64,000 nt of DNA from Dactylosporangium siamense (GCF_016862795.1 NZ_BONQ01000129.1:1-64000); one strand, 5' to 3'. Positions 43,290-52,851 are shown, counted from the stretch's first letter. The notes: generated from the letters alone by a model not told the origin. Numbers and translations: made by a program.

Positions 43290-44441
43290 ATGAAGGTCGT
43301 CGTCATCCACAACCTCACCGCCGGAGGCGCTCACCGTCGACTGACGGAGCAGGTCGCCGCGCTCGACGCAGACGTGGTCGAGGTGACCACCACACATGCC
43401 GAGCCTGTCACTGCACGGCCGTACCTGGTGCCGTTGCACCTGCGAGCACCGAGGCTGCCTTCGGTGGCCCGGCCACCGGCGCGCTATCTCGATCTTCGCC
43501 GTCTCGTCGCAGCATGGGCCGAGATCGGCGCGTTGACTCGACGGATCGGCGCCGACGTGGTGTATGCCAACCCGGACTCCGTCCTTCGGGGCGCCATGCC
43601 GTGCGGGCCACTACCCTTTCCGGTCCTGCGGTACTGCGACGAACCGCGTCGCATCGACTACGAGCCGGCGTTGCGTGCGACGCGGCGTGCCGGCACTCGT
43701 GGCCTCTACGCCGTGCTCCACAGGCAGCAGCGGCGTCTCGACCGTGCCGCCTTGGCGGACTCCAGCGCTGTTGCGACCAACTCCCGCTACACCGCCGGAC
43801 AGATTCGGCGGGCCTACGGGCGAACCGCTGACGTAGTTCCATGTGGCGTGCCGAGCTTCATGGCCCCGGGTCCGTCCGCAGCGGCCCACCATCTGCTATC
43901 GGTCGGCGCCATGATCGCATCGAAGGGACACGACCTCGTCATTCAGGCAGCTGCGCTGTGCCGGTTGCAGCTGCCGGTGATCGTGGTGGCGCATCGTGGC
44001 GACGCCATCGAGGAACAGCGCCTACACACGCTGGCACGGGGAAGTGGCGTACCGCTGCAGATCAAGATCGGAGTGTCGGACCAGGAGCTGGTCGTGTTGT
44101 ATCAGAACGCCTTCGCCACCCTGTACCTCGCTGCCGCTGAACCGCTCGGCCTGGTCAGCCTGGAGGCCCAGGCCTGCGGCAGCCCGGTCGTCGTCGCCAC
44201 TGAGGGCGGGCTCCCGGAGACCCTGCGCGACGGTGTCACCGGCTTCGCCGTTGCCCGCGATCCGGAGGCTGCCGCGCAGGCGTTGAACTATCTGGCCGAC
44301 GGCGTTCGACGCAACCGTATCGTGCAGGCAGCTGCCCGCCATGGCGCGTCGGTCAGTTGGGCGGACTGCACCAAGACTCTGCACCGAGCCCTGACCTCGC
44401 TGGCCGAGACCGCGGCGGAACAGCGGACGGTGCTGAAATGA
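43290..44441 (+). CDS. GT4 glycosyltransferase
   Basis: 383 residues from ATG 43290. It opens KVVVIHNLTAGGAHRRLTEQ, has LLSVGAMIASKGHDLVIQAA and the donor motif in AAAEPLGLVSLEAQACGSPV. Follows the first GT4 gene after 163 bp, so it may have its own promoter; its end overlaps the next gene by ATGA. Confidence 0.9.
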   Translation: MKVVVIHNLTAGGAHRRLTEQVAALDADVVEVTTTHAEPVTARPYLVPLHLRAPRLPSVARPPARYLDLRRLVAAWAEIGALTRRIGADVVYANPDSVLRGAMPCGPLPFPVLRYCDEPRRIDYEPALRATRRAGTRGLYAVLHRQQRRLDRAALADSSAVATNSRYTAGQIRRAYGRTADVVPCGVPSFMAPGPSAAAHHLLSVGAMIASKGHDLVIQAAALCRLQLPVIVVAHRGDAIEEQRLHTLARGSGVPLQIKIGVSDQELVVLYQNAFATLYLAAAEPLGLVSLEAQACGSPVVVATEGGLPETLRDGVTGFAVARDPEAAAQALNYLADGVRRNRIVQAAARHGASVSWADCTKTLHRALTSLAETAAEQRTVLK

Positions 44442-45589
44442 GCCGGCTGATCATGGTGGCGAAGAGCTTGTGGCATCCGTCGATACGGCGAGAGCACGCA
44501 CTGGCAACAGAGGCGTGCAGCCACGGCGTCGAGGTCACCTTCATCGAGGCACCAAGTGACGTGCGTTCCGTGCGTGTGTCCACCACGGGACCGTGGCTAC
44601 GCGGGCTCTGCAGCGCGACGCCGCGGCAGCTGCGAGACGGGCTGGACATCGTCAGTCGATCCACGCTTGCTCCCGGCCACCGCCACTCCGCAGCCGCATC
44701 CGCCGACAATGCGCTGCTGCGTCGCCAGATCGGCAGCGTGCTGAGCCGGTCACCGCGGTCGGCTCGACCGACGGTGGTGGTCAATCTTCCCTGGCAGTGG
44801 CCGGCCACCGCACGACTGCCCATCCGACGTATTTTTGACGCGGCTGACGACTGGGATGCGCTGCTCGGCGGTTCTCGCCCGCACGTGCGGGCCATGTACC
44901 ACCGGATCGCCGACGAGGCCGACGCCATCATCGTGGCCAACCCGACCCTGCGGGACCTGTTCCCGGGCCGTACCGTCGAACTTGTCGCCAACGGCACGCC
45001 GGCGGATCTCGTCGTCGATGCCGTTCGGCCACGCCCTCACGACCGCCGGCTGGTGTACGCAGGGACGCTGTCGCACCGATTCGACGTGGATCTGATCCGT
45101 GCGGTGCTGGATCTGCTGCCAGGCTGGCGTCTGGACCTGTACGGCGAAAGCCGCTATCCCGGCCATCGCGATGAGCCCGCGCGAGAGTTCCGTGACCTGC
45201 TGCGGCAATGCCCGGACCGGATCCGATGGCACGGCGTCCTGGACCGGGACGATCTCGGTCAGGCGATCGACGCTGCCGACGTCGCAGTCGTGCCGCACAG
45301 GGCCGCCCAGAGCCGAGGGCAATCCTCCATGAAACTTGCGGACTACGCCGCGCGAGGCCGTCCGATCGTCAGCACCGGCTGGGACACGAACCCCGATGCC
45401 GAGCAGCCACCCAACACCTGGATGGCGGCGAACGCCGAGGAGTTTGCCGCAGCTGTAGTCCAGGCGTACGCCGACGCGGGCGACATCGACGGTGCGGTCG
45501 CGTGGGCCCGGCAGCGGACCTGGCCGAGCCGATGGCCGCTGTGGTCCGCGGCGGCCTTCGGCTCCCAACCTGTCCCCGCCGACCGTTGA
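44438..45589 (+). CDS. TuaH-like GT4 glycosyltransferase
   Basis: 383 residues from ATG 44438 (ATGA overlap). It has IRRIFDAADDWDALLGG and DEADAIIVANPTLRDLF, as in TuaH-type transferases of teichuronic acid synthesis, then YAGTLSHRFDVDLIRAVLDL and SSMKLADYAARGRPIVSTGW. No clear E-x7-E motif; the acceptor pocket is of the variant type. The next gene starts 36 bp on. Confidence 0.8.
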   Translation: MSRLIMVAKSLWHPSIRREHALATEACSHGVEVTFIEAPSDVRSVRVSTTGPWLRGLCSATPRQLRDGLDIVSRSTLAPGHRHSAAASADNALLRRQIGSVLSRSPRSARPTVVVNLPWQWPATARLPIRRIFDAADDWDALLGGSRPHVRAMYHRIADEADAIIVANPTLRDLFPGRTVELVANGTPADLVVDAVRPRPHDRRLVYAGTLSHRFDVDLIRAVLDLLPGWRLDLYGESRYPGHRDEPAREFRDLLRQCPDRIRWHGVLDRDDLGQAIDAADVAVVPHRAAQSRGQSSMKLADYAARGRPIVSTGWDTNPDAEQPPNTWMAANAEEFAAAVVQAYADAGDIDGAVAWARQRTWPSRWPLWSAAAFGSQPVPADR

Positions 45590-45625
45590 ACCGGTTCGTC
45601 CGACACCGCACCCACACGGAGCGAG

Positions 45626-46822
45626 ATGCATCCCCCAGTCGTCATGGTCACCAACGCCGTCGCCCCAGACAAACTGGGTGGGCTGGAGCGTTACGTCCGC
45701 GAACTCGCCGCTGCCTTGGTTCGCAGCGGAGTGGAGACCACGGTCGTTGCGAAACGGATGTCACCTGATCACCCGGACGTCGAAACCGGTGATGACGGTG
45801 TGACGATTGTGCGGCACGACGTCCCAGACAAACGTCGGTTGCTCTTCGCCGCGCAGTATCCTTGGTATACGCGGCGCGGTGTTCGGGCGGCGGTTCGTCA
45901 ACGACCGGGCGCAATCGTGCACGGACACTTTCCCGTGCCGATGCTGTCAATGATCCCGTTTCGTCGCCGGTCGCATCGACCCTTCGTCTACACGTTCCAC
46001 GCACCCGTCTATCGCGAACTGCTGTCCGAGCGGCAGAACACGTACGCATTGCCAAGGCCAGTGCAACGATCGGCGGTCAGCCTGCTGCGGCGAGCGGAAG
46101 CAGCCGTCGTTGACCGCGCCGCAACGGTCACGGTGCTCAGCGAGTACATGCGCAGGCAGCTCGCGCTGCTGTCGCCCCGTGCCGCTGACGACGCCAGCCT
46201 GATTCCCGGTGGTGTCGACACCGGCTGGTTTGCCCCCGCCAACGATGTGCACCTGCCAGCCGCCGGCACGCCGATGATGTTCACGGCTCGCCGGCTGGTG
46301 CAGCGGACCGGTGTCGCCGAGGTCATTGCGGCGATGCCAGCGGTCGTTGCTCGGCACCCCGGCGCGGAACTGGCCATCGCCGGAGACGGCCACTTGCGTC
46401 CGGCAATCGAGCAACAAATCGTCCAACTCGGCCTCACCGGAAAGGTGCACCTGCTCGGACGGATCAGCGAGGAAAGCCTTCGCGACCGATACCGCACCGC
46501 TACCCTGACGGTAATGCCGACCGCGGAACTGGAGGGTTTCGGCCTGACCACCGCCGAGTCATTGGCCTGTGGCACGCCAGTGCTGGTGACGCCGGTAGGC
46601 GCCAACCCGGAGCTGGTCGCGGGAATGGACCCGCGCTTCGTCGCCAGGTCTGCCGAAGCGACGGCACTCGCCGACGCCATCTTGGCGTTGCTGGACCAAC
46701 CCGGTGTCATTGACGCAGCCCGCTGCACATTGCCTGGGCAGCGGGTCCGACGGTGGTCCTGGGACACGGTTGCAAGCCACTACATCGACCTGTATGAGCG
46801 ACACACCCGGAACCTCTCGTGA
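45626..46822 (+). CDS. GT4 glycosyltransferase
   Basis: 398 residues from ATG 45626, with GGAGCGAG just upstream. N-terminus PPVVMVTNAVAPDKLGGLER; the nucleotide-sugar domain has ARRLVQRTGVAEVIAAMPAV, IAGDGHLRPAIEQQI and the E-x7-E motif in ELEGFGLTTAESLACGTPVL. The stop overlaps the next gene as GTGA. Confidence 0.9.
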   Translation: MHPPVVMVTNAVAPDKLGGLERYVRELAAALVRSGVETTVVAKRMSPDHPDVETGDDGVTIVRHDVPDKRRLLFAAQYPWYTRRGVRAAVRQRPGAIVHGHFPVPMLSMIPFRRRSHRPFVYTFHAPVYRELLSERQNTYALPRPVQRSAVSLLRRAEAAVVDRAATVTVLSEYMRRQLALLSPRAADDASLIPGGVDTGWFAPANDVHLPAAGTPMMFTARRLVQRTGVAEVIAAMPAVVARHPGAELAIAGDGHLRPAIEQQIVQLGLTGKVHLLGRISEESLRDRYRTATLTVMPTAELEGFGLTTAESLACGTPVLVTPVGANPELVAGMDPRFVARSAEATALADAILALLDQPGVIDAARCTLPGQRVRRWSWDTVASHYIDLYERHTRNLS

Positions 46823-48006
46823 ACCTCCAGCTCCCTGGATCCAGCCAAGTGTGCGCCGACCACAAGGACACCCCGACCGTCCTGCATGTCGCACAGCCAA
46901 CGACCGGCGGTGTCGCGCGGGTCATCGAGGGTCTCGTCCGGGCGCAGACCACGATCGGATACACCGTGACGGTGGCCTGCCCACCCGGACCACTTGCCGA
47001 CGCCATCGAGTCCGAGGGCGGGCGCTGGGCTCGTTGGGACAGCACCAGGCAACCAGGGCGGTCCCTGATCCCGGAACTGCGTGCTCTCCGAGGCATCATC
47101 GCCAAAACGGAACCTGACCTCGTCCATCTGCACTCCAGCAAAGCTGGCCTGGTCGGTCGGCTGGGAATACGGCGGCGCCGCCCGACCGTGTTCCAACCCC
47201 ACGCGTGGTCGTTCCTCGCATCCAGCGCGTTGACGCGAACCTTGGCGATCCACTGGGAACAGTGCGCCACCCGCTGGACCGACCTGACGCTCTACTGCAG
47301 CAGAGCTGAACAGGCCGCCGGTCAGCGCCGAGGCGTTACCGCGCCCGGGCGGGTCGTACTCAATGGCGTCGACCTCGATACGTTCTCGCCTCCATCCGCC
47401 GCTGAACGCACCGCTGCCCGCGCGGAGCTCGGACTCTCCGATCACGCCTCCGTCGCCGTCGTCGTCGGCCGCGCCTGTCACCAGAAAGGCCAGGACATCG
47501 CACTCCGCTCCTGGAAACGAGTTCGTCAGGTGTTCCCAGATGCGTTGCTGATACTGGCCGGCGAGGGCGTCGAAGCGTTGCCGTTGCGAGGCGAAGGTGT
47601 CTGCGCACTGGGTCCCCGTAGTGACGTGCGCCGAGTGTTTCTCGCCGCCGACCTTGTCCTGGCGCCGTCGCGATGGGAAGGTATGTCGCTTTCGCTGCTC
47701 GAGGGTATGGCGTGCGCCCGCTCGACTGTCGCGACGGACGTCGCCGGCAACCGAGAGGCATTGACGCAAGGCGACCTGCCCGGCGCTGGAGCGATCGTCG
47801 GAACGGACGACCCGGTCGCGCTGTCGTCGGCGGTCATCGAGCGGTTCGCCCAACGGGATCTCCTCGCCGCAGAAGGTGCCGCCGCCCGTCAGCGAATCGA
47901 GCAACGATTCGATGAGCAGGCGACGATCCAGTCGATTCATGAGAGCTATCAAGCCGTGCTGGACGGCCGCAGTGCTCATCAGCTCCCAGGGCAGCGGCGC
48001 CGGTGA
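46819..48006 (+). CDS. GT4 glycosyltransferase
   Basis: 395 residues from GTG 46819. It has TVLHVAQPTTGGVARVIEGL, VHLHSSKAGLVGRLGIRRRR (capsular-type acceptor domain), VVVGRACHQKGQDIALRSWK and the E-x7-E motif in SRWEGMSLSLLEGMACARST. The C-terminus overlaps the next gene by 4 bp. Confidence 0.9.
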   Translation: MNLQLPGSSQVCADHKDTPTVLHVAQPTTGGVARVIEGLVRAQTTIGYTVTVACPPGPLADAIESEGGRWARWDSTRQPGRSLIPELRALRGIIAKTEPDLVHLHSSKAGLVGRLGIRRRRPTVFQPHAWSFLASSALTRTLAIHWEQCATRWTDLTLYCSRAEQAAGQRRGVTAPGRVVLNGVDLDTFSPPSAAERTAARAELGLSDHASVAVVVGRACHQKGQDIALRSWKRVRQVFPDALLILAGEGVEALPLRGEGVCALGPRSDVRRVFLAADLVLAPSRWEGMSLSLLEGMACARSTVATDVAGNREALTQGDLPGAGAIVGTDDPVALSSAVIERFAQRDLLAAEGAAARQRIEQRFDEQATIQSIHESYQAVLDGRSAHQLPGQRRR

Positions 48007-49250
48007 ACACGCGACCCGCTGCGCAGCAGCGCAGAAGACGCCGGCTGGGATGGGTCCGCCGATCACCCGTGGCTGGCGCTATCGTCAGCCTCCTTGTCAT
48101 CGGGACCGCCGGTCAGTACGCGGTCGGTGGCGAGCCGGATGTGGCTGATCGACCCACACAAGGATCGTCGCTCCGCACCGCCGTGCCTCCGCCGGCACGG
48201 TCGGCGCCCAGCAATCAGGCGGCAACCCTGCGGGCCAGGGCAATGGACGGGCTCACCGCGTTGACTACCAGGGACGGCGGCGCCGACCCGCGGTACTTCG
48301 AGGACGGCGTCTGGGTCCACGACCAGGCGCCGTGCTTCCGCTGTGACGTCGGTCCCGGCGTCGCAGCGGCGGCGCTCGGCGCCCTCAGCGGCGATGAGCG
48401 TCTGAAGGCAATGGCGATCCGAACGATGGACAGCGCCGTTCAGCACCACCGGCTCAACACCGGTGCCTATGGTCCGCCCGCAGGAGGCGAGACGGGGCCG
48501 GACATCCAGACCATGTTCTTCGCGGTCCACCTCGGTCTCACGTTGCACATCCTGGGCACGAGCCTTGACAGTGCTCACCGCATCGCATGGACCGACGCCC
48601 TCCGGGCCGCAACCGACTTCCTCGTCCGCAACGGCAACTTCACCTGGTACACCAACGGCAACATCTCACTCGGCAACGCTGTCGTGGCGGGCATCACGGC
48701 TGCGGCAACCGGGCAGCAGAGGTACGCAGACATCTACGACGAAGGACTTGCCTTCGCCCTCGACCCGCCACAGAGCCGGTGGCCGGGCCGCGGGCTCATC
48801 CTGACCCGGCAACCGGCGGCTGCCGATGGCGCGGACGGGGCCGGCTATCTCACCGAAACCGCAGGCAACGGCCCGCCCGGTTTCGACGCCGACTACACGC
48901 AGACCCAGGCTGATTTCGCAGCCATTCTTGCTCTCGTCACGGCCGACCCGCGAGCGATCCGGCTCACCAACCTCCTGGCCAATCAACTGCTGCCCAGGGT
49001 CGACCGGACCACCTGGCTACTCGATACCAGCAGCGGCAGCCGCCATCCGGACCAGCATCGCACCGCACCGTTCACCACCTGCGCAGCCGCGGTCCTCGCT
49101 GCCCATGGCAGGAACGACCTGGTGTCGCTCGTCGACAACCAGGTGGCCTTCATCGGCACGGCCTTCGCGGAATCAGGCGGCTACACCAACGTCGGCATGT
49201 ACCAGCTGTGGGGCAGCCGAATGGCCCCGACGCTCATGGTCGTTCGCTGA
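48003..49250 (+). CDS. Membrane-anchored putative polysaccharide lyase or hydrolase
   Basis: 415 residues from GTG 48003. The basic N-terminus RRRRRLGWVRRSPVAGAIVS leads into one membrane segment (AIVSLLVIGTAGQYAV), so the rest faces outside. A Pro-rich linker is followed by a helical domain: RYFEDGVWVHDQAPCFRC, NGNFTWYTNGNISLGNAVVA and FTTCAAAVLAAHGRNDLVSL, in the pattern of an (alpha/alpha)6 barrel. Its place between glycosyltransferases suggests it trims or modifies the EPS. The family is not certain. Confidence 0.65.
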   Translation: MNTRPAAQQRRRRRLGWVRRSPVAGAIVSLLVIGTAGQYAVGGEPDVADRPTQGSSLRTAVPPPARSAPSNQAATLRARAMDGLTALTTRDGGADPRYFEDGVWVHDQAPCFRCDVGPGVAAAALGALSGDERLKAMAIRTMDSAVQHHRLNTGAYGPPAGGETGPDIQTMFFAVHLGLTLHILGTSLDSAHRIAWTDALRAATDFLVRNGNFTWYTNGNISLGNAVVAGITAAATGQQRYADIYDEGLAFALDPPQSRWPGRGLILTRQPAAADGADGAGYLTETAGNGPPGFDADYTQTQADFAAILALVTADPRAIRLTNLLANQLLPRVDRTTWLLDTSSGSRHPDQHRTAPFTTCAAAVLAAHGRNDLVSLVDNQVAFIGTAFAESGGYTNVGMYQLWGSRMAPTLMVVR

Positions 49251-49354
49251 CTCGTCCGACCGTCTGCCGACCGATTGTCTGTCGTGACGGCCGCAGATCC
49301 GCCGCAATCCGTTTCGTGCCCGCGCGAGGTCAACAATCGTCATCGGAGTTCACA

Positions 49355-50521
49355 ATGATCATCCTCGTGAGCCCGGCAGCCGGCGGCGTCGCCCACGTCG
49401 CCGGCGCCATAGCCGATCAGCTTCGCGCCGACGGAGGACGCGTCCACCAGATCGTTGTCACCGACCATCGCAACGATCAGGCCCCTGCCGAAGCCGACGA
49501 TCGAACGGTCGTTGCCTGCCGTCGCGCACCCGCGCTCAGCGCCTGCCGCGCGGCCTGGGCGGCCCGCCGCGTACTGCGCGCAGCCGAGATCCTGCATCTT
49601 GAACTGGGCCGGAGTGCCGTCGGCGCGTTCTGGTTCGGCCTGGCCGCCGTCATGCTGCGCGGCCGCCGCCGCACCGTCCTGATCGCACACGACATGCCCG
49701 TCTTGATCAAGAGTCCGGGAGCAGGCCTGCTCGCCGTCGCACCTGGCCTTCGCGACATCATCGCCTACCGTCTCATCGCTCCGATGTTGGACCGCGTACT
49801 GGTGGCGGCATTGCGACTGTGGATCTCGCAGACCCTCGTGTTCAGCCGCAGCGCCGCCGAAGCGGCGACGGCCCGGCGATGGCCTTCTGTGGCCGTCCTT
49901 GTCCATGGTGCGGCGCCACCATCCGCTGCCGCACCGCCGCCGTCCCTCGGCACCCACGTACTGATGGCTGGCTTCCTGGCGCCGGACAAGGGCGTCGACG
50001 TCCTTCTGGACGCCTGGGACCGCATCGACGCGCCACTACCGCTGATCATCGTCGGTGCCGCACACCGGCAGTCCGGGGCGTGGGCGCAGCAACTCAAGGC
50101 CAGATGCGAGCAACGGCCAGACGCAACCCGTTGGCTCGGGCCGGTCGACGACTCGACCTTCGCTGACCTCATCGCCGCAGCGGCGGTGGTGGTGCTGCCG
50201 TACCGGGCATCCAACCCGGCCAGCGGCATTCTCGTGAGGGCCCTGGTAGAAGGGCGTGCCGTGATCGCCACACGAGTACCTGCGGCGGTCACCGAAATCC
50301 GCGATGGGGACACCGGTCGGCTCATCGCGATCGACGACACCACTGCGCTCGCCGCGAACCTTCAGGACCTGCTACGACATCCGGACCTGCGGGATCGCCT
50401 CGGCGCTGCGGCCCAAGCCGAGGCCGTCGAGCGGCATTCGTGGCGCGTGCATGCCGATCAACTGCGCAGTGCCTACCACGGCCAGCCAGCCACGTTGAAC
50501 GAGTCGGGAGCTTCGTCATGA
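49355..50521 (+). CDS. Glycosyltransferase, GT4-like variant
   Basis: 388 residues from ATG 49355, after a 104-bp gap. It starts MIILVSPAAGGVAHVAGAIA and has HVLMAGFLAPDKGVDVLLDA, LIIVGAAHRQSGAWAQQL and YRASNPASGILVRALVEGRA, where the usual first Glu of E-x7-E is replaced. Fold is GT-B; activity should be confirmed because the donor motif is altered. ATGA overlap with the last gene of the run. Confidence 0.8.
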   Translation: MIILVSPAAGGVAHVAGAIADQLRADGGRVHQIVVTDHRNDQAPAEADDRTVVACRRAPALSACRAAWAARRVLRAAEILHLELGRSAVGAFWFGLAAVMLRGRRRTVLIAHDMPVLIKSPGAGLLAVAPGLRDIIAYRLIAPMLDRVLVAALRLWISQTLVFSRSAAEAATARRWPSVAVLVHGAAPPSAAAPPPSLGTHVLMAGFLAPDKGVDVLLDAWDRIDAPLPLIIVGAAHRQSGAWAQQLKARCEQRPDATRWLGPVDDSTFADLIAAAAVVVLPYRASNPASGILVRALVEGRAVIATRVPAAVTEIRDGDTGRLIAIDDTTALAANLQDLLRHPDLRDRLGAAAQAEAVERHSWRVHADQLRSAYHGQPATLNESGASS

Positions 50522-51645
50522 AGATTCAGGTCGTCAGTCACGATCTCTCGCACAACTGCCTCGGTCGCGCTCACGTGTTGGCGCAGTTGGTGTCAAACAT
50601 CGCGGACGTGGAAATCATCGGCCGGTCAGCCGACGGCACGGTCTGGGAACCGCTGCGCGACGACCCGTCCGTGCCCATCCGGATGCTTCCGCCGGGCATG
50701 TCCATGGCGGCATTCGTTGAGAGTCTCGACGCCGACGTGGTGTATGCCGTCAAAGCCCGTCGAAGCAGCCTCGGTGCCGCGCTGATGGCGCGAAAGCTGC
50801 ACGGAACGCCAGTCATCGCCGACGTCGACGACTGGGAATTGGCGTTCTTCCTCGACAACCCGAAATGGCTGCTGCGAAACGCCGTGGACCTGCGGCTACC
50901 CGACAACCTGTGGGCCACGATCCAGGCCGAGCGCCAGGTGCGACACGCGAACGCCGTCACGGTGTCGTCGTCGTGGCTGCTCAACCGGTTCGGTGGGACC
51001 ATCGTGCCGCACGCCCGTGACGCGAACGCCTACCAACCGCACCTCGATGCGACGAAACTCAGGCAGGAGCTGGGCCTGCAGCGCCACACCGTCATCCTCT
51101 TCCTCGGCTCAGCCCGGCGGCACAAAGGCCTGCAGTCCATCATCGACGCCCTCGATCTGCTCGGCGACCCTGGGATCGCCTTCGTCCACGTCGGCGACGG
51201 CGCCGCACCCCGCCGCGACTACGTTCATGCCCTGGGCACTCAGCCCTTCCATCGCGTGCCGCAGTTCCTCGCCGCGGCCGACCTGGTTGTCCTTGCCCAG
51301 CAGCCCGGCTACGTTGCCAAGGCACAGCTGCCGGCGAAGGTTTTCGACGCCATGGCTATGCAGCGGCCCGTCATCGCCACACGCGTCTCCGACCTGCCCG
51401 CAGTCCTCGACGGATGCGGTGTCCTCGTCGACCCTGGCGACGCTCACGGCCTGGCTGAAGCAATCCGGAGCATCGCCGACGATCCGGACCGCCAACGTCG
51501 ATTGGGCGCAGCGGCCCGCGCCCGGTTCGAAGCCGAGTACAGCCTCGACGCGGTGCGGCAACGAGTTGAACGCATCGTCCTCAGGCTCGCCGGTAGCGTC
51601 GGGCCAAGGGACGAGATCCGTCGCGGAGGCCCTTCGCTCAACTAA
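50518..51645 (+). CDS. Glycosyltransferase, GT4-like
   Basis: 375 residues from ATG 50518. It has MKIQVVSHDLSHNCLGRAHV, VIADVDDWELAFFLDNPKWL, VILFLGSARRHKGLQSIIDA and AKVFDAMAMQRPVIATRVSD. The DDWE segment resembles the TuaH-like gene at 44438. It is the last gene of the EPS run; the 126 bp after it hold nothing clear. Confidence 0.85.
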   Translation: MKIQVVSHDLSHNCLGRAHVLAQLVSNIADVEIIGRSADGTVWEPLRDDPSVPIRMLPPGMSMAAFVESLDADVVYAVKARRSSLGAALMARKLHGTPVIADVDDWELAFFLDNPKWLLRNAVDLRLPDNLWATIQAERQVRHANAVTVSSSWLLNRFGGTIVPHARDANAYQPHLDATKLRQELGLQRHTVILFLGSARRHKGLQSIIDALDLLGDPGIAFVHVGDGAAPRRDYVHALGTQPFHRVPQFLAAADLVVLAQQPGYVAKAQLPAKVFDAMAMQRPVIATRVSDLPAVLDGCGVLVDPGDAHGLAEAIRSIADDPDRQRRLGAAARARFEAEYSLDAVRQRVERIVLRLAGSVGPRDEIRRGGPSLN

Positions 51646-51771
51646 AGTGAGGTGTTGGCGGGGCTTGTCGTGGCTGGGTCGGCACGCGACCTAGGTATTT
51701 GCAGCCCGCCGAACCGGGTTACGCAGCGCGCAACACCGGCCCTGGGCAGCGCGTTGGACCAACTCGCCGCG

Positions 51772-52329
51772 CTACCCGGATTGATCAACGGTTTGTGAAA
51801 GACGCTGCATCCACAGCGAACTGATGTACTGACCATGCTTGACCGCGTACTCGTGGAACGTGCCGACCTCCGTGAAGCCGAACTTTCGATGCAGCGCCAC
51901 CGACGCGTCGTTGGGCATGGCTATGCCCGCAAGCAGGACATGAACCGGCTCGTCGGCCAAGCACTCGAACAACGCGCGGTACAGCAAGGAACCCACACCC
52001 TGGCCACGGCAACCGGTATCCAGGGCGATGCTCACCTCAACCGTCTCCTGGAACGCTTCGTGGTCACGGTAACGCCGGCTGCAGGCGTAACCCAGGACCA
52101 ACGTGCCGCGTCGAGCAACGACCAGCCGGTACGGACCGGTCAAGGAGAACTGCTCAAACCACTCCCGCCGTTCGGCCACGCTGGTCGGCCGGGTCGCGAA
52201 GGTGGCGTGCGAGTTCGCCGCCGTGTCATTGAGGATCTCCACGATCCCGGGCAGGTCATCCTCGGCGCCGGGCCCGACCACGACCGGACTCAGGTCAGCA
52301 GCTGCGCCTGCATCAGTTCGTCGGCTCAC
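51772..52329 (-). CDS. GNAT acetyltransferase, phosphinothricin-acetyltransferase-like
   Basis: 185 residues from GTG 52329; the frame is open to 52485 but the added 52 residues do not fit the family. It has the family start region (LPGIVEILNDTAANSHATFA), YRLVVARRGTLVLGYACSRR, the acetyl-CoA loop RGQGVGSLLYRALFE, and a final VALHRKFGFTEVGTFHEYAV. It acetylates a small amine. It probably confers resistance or modifies an amino acid; the EPS and fucose genes around it do not identify the substrate. Confidence 0.85.
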   Translation of the reverse strand: MSRRTDAGAAADLSPVVVGPGAEDDLPGIVEILNDTAANSHATFATRPTSVAERREWFEQFSLTGPYRLVVARRGTLVLGYACSRRYRDHEAFQETVEVSIALDTGCRGQGVGSLLYRALFECLADEPVHVLLAGIAMPNDASVALHRKFGFTEVGTFHEYAVKHGQYISSLWMQRLSQTVDQSG

Positions 52330-52462
52330 CTCGACACGGTAAACCCAGCCACCCAGCGTCGTGGAGGCCACGACCCGGGTCGGGCGGCGGTCGATCTGGC
52401 GGTGATGCTCATAGCCCCGAGCAGCGGCCGAACCAACGCTGGGCAAGGGACGGTCAGGCCGC

Positions 52463-52477
52463 AAACATATGATGTAT
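52463..52477. promoter_or_regulatory. Third fucose-type palindrome copy
   Basis: AAACATATGATGTAT matches the two sites at 54893 and 54967 in 13 of 15 bases. It lies about 400 bp ahead of the fucosidase start and 134 bp ahead of the GNAT start, reading the other way. It may extend the same regulation to the fucosidase or form a loop with the other two sites. Confidence 0.5.
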
Positions 52478-52693
52478 TCGTCCAACGGATCTTTTGAACG
52501 CTAACATCGCAGCCGCTGGATGGGTTCTGCCTCGATCGGGGCTCGGACCGGCTGTCCGGAAAGTGTTATTCGGCGCGCCGGCTGGAGGTCCCCTTGCTGC
52601 GCGGGTGACATTCTGGCATTGTCAGTGAACGCTCGCTCTGAGCCCGCCGCCGCCAGAACCGTTCTCGATCTCGGCTCACTGCACCGCCATGCC

Positions 52694-52707
52694 TGTGAGC
52701 GCTCACA
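52694..52707. promoter_or_regulatory. LacI-type operator before the fucosidase
   Basis: TGTGAGCGCTCACA is a perfect 14-bp palindrome with the central CG of LacI-family operators, identical to the core of the ideal lac operator. A weaker copy, AGTGAACGCTCGCT (10 of 14), is at 52624-52637, 70 bp away, close to seven helical turns. The fucosidase starts 170 bp downstream. No LacI gene is in the window. Confidence 0.7.
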
Positions 52708-52810
52708 AGCTGCCTTCTACGTGCTGCGGATCGACCCGCTCAGCGCGAGCTCCACCGCTACGGACCGGCAGGACGCCACCTTCCGGGTGGCGCCATAGGT
52801 CCATCGCCCG

Positions 52811-52851
52811 GCACCCCGGCCGGGATGTCCCGTGTGTCCCGGCCGGGGTGC
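52811..52851 (+). promoter_or_regulatory. 15-bp hairpin in the fucosidase leader
   Basis: The arms GCACCCCGGCCGGGA (52811-52825) and TCCCGGCCGGGGTGC (52837-52851) are perfect complements around an 11-nt loop. It ends 15 bp ahead of the GGAGG at 52866-52870. No U-run follows, so it is not a standard terminator. It could stabilise the message, attenuate it, or control ribosome access. Confidence 0.7.
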
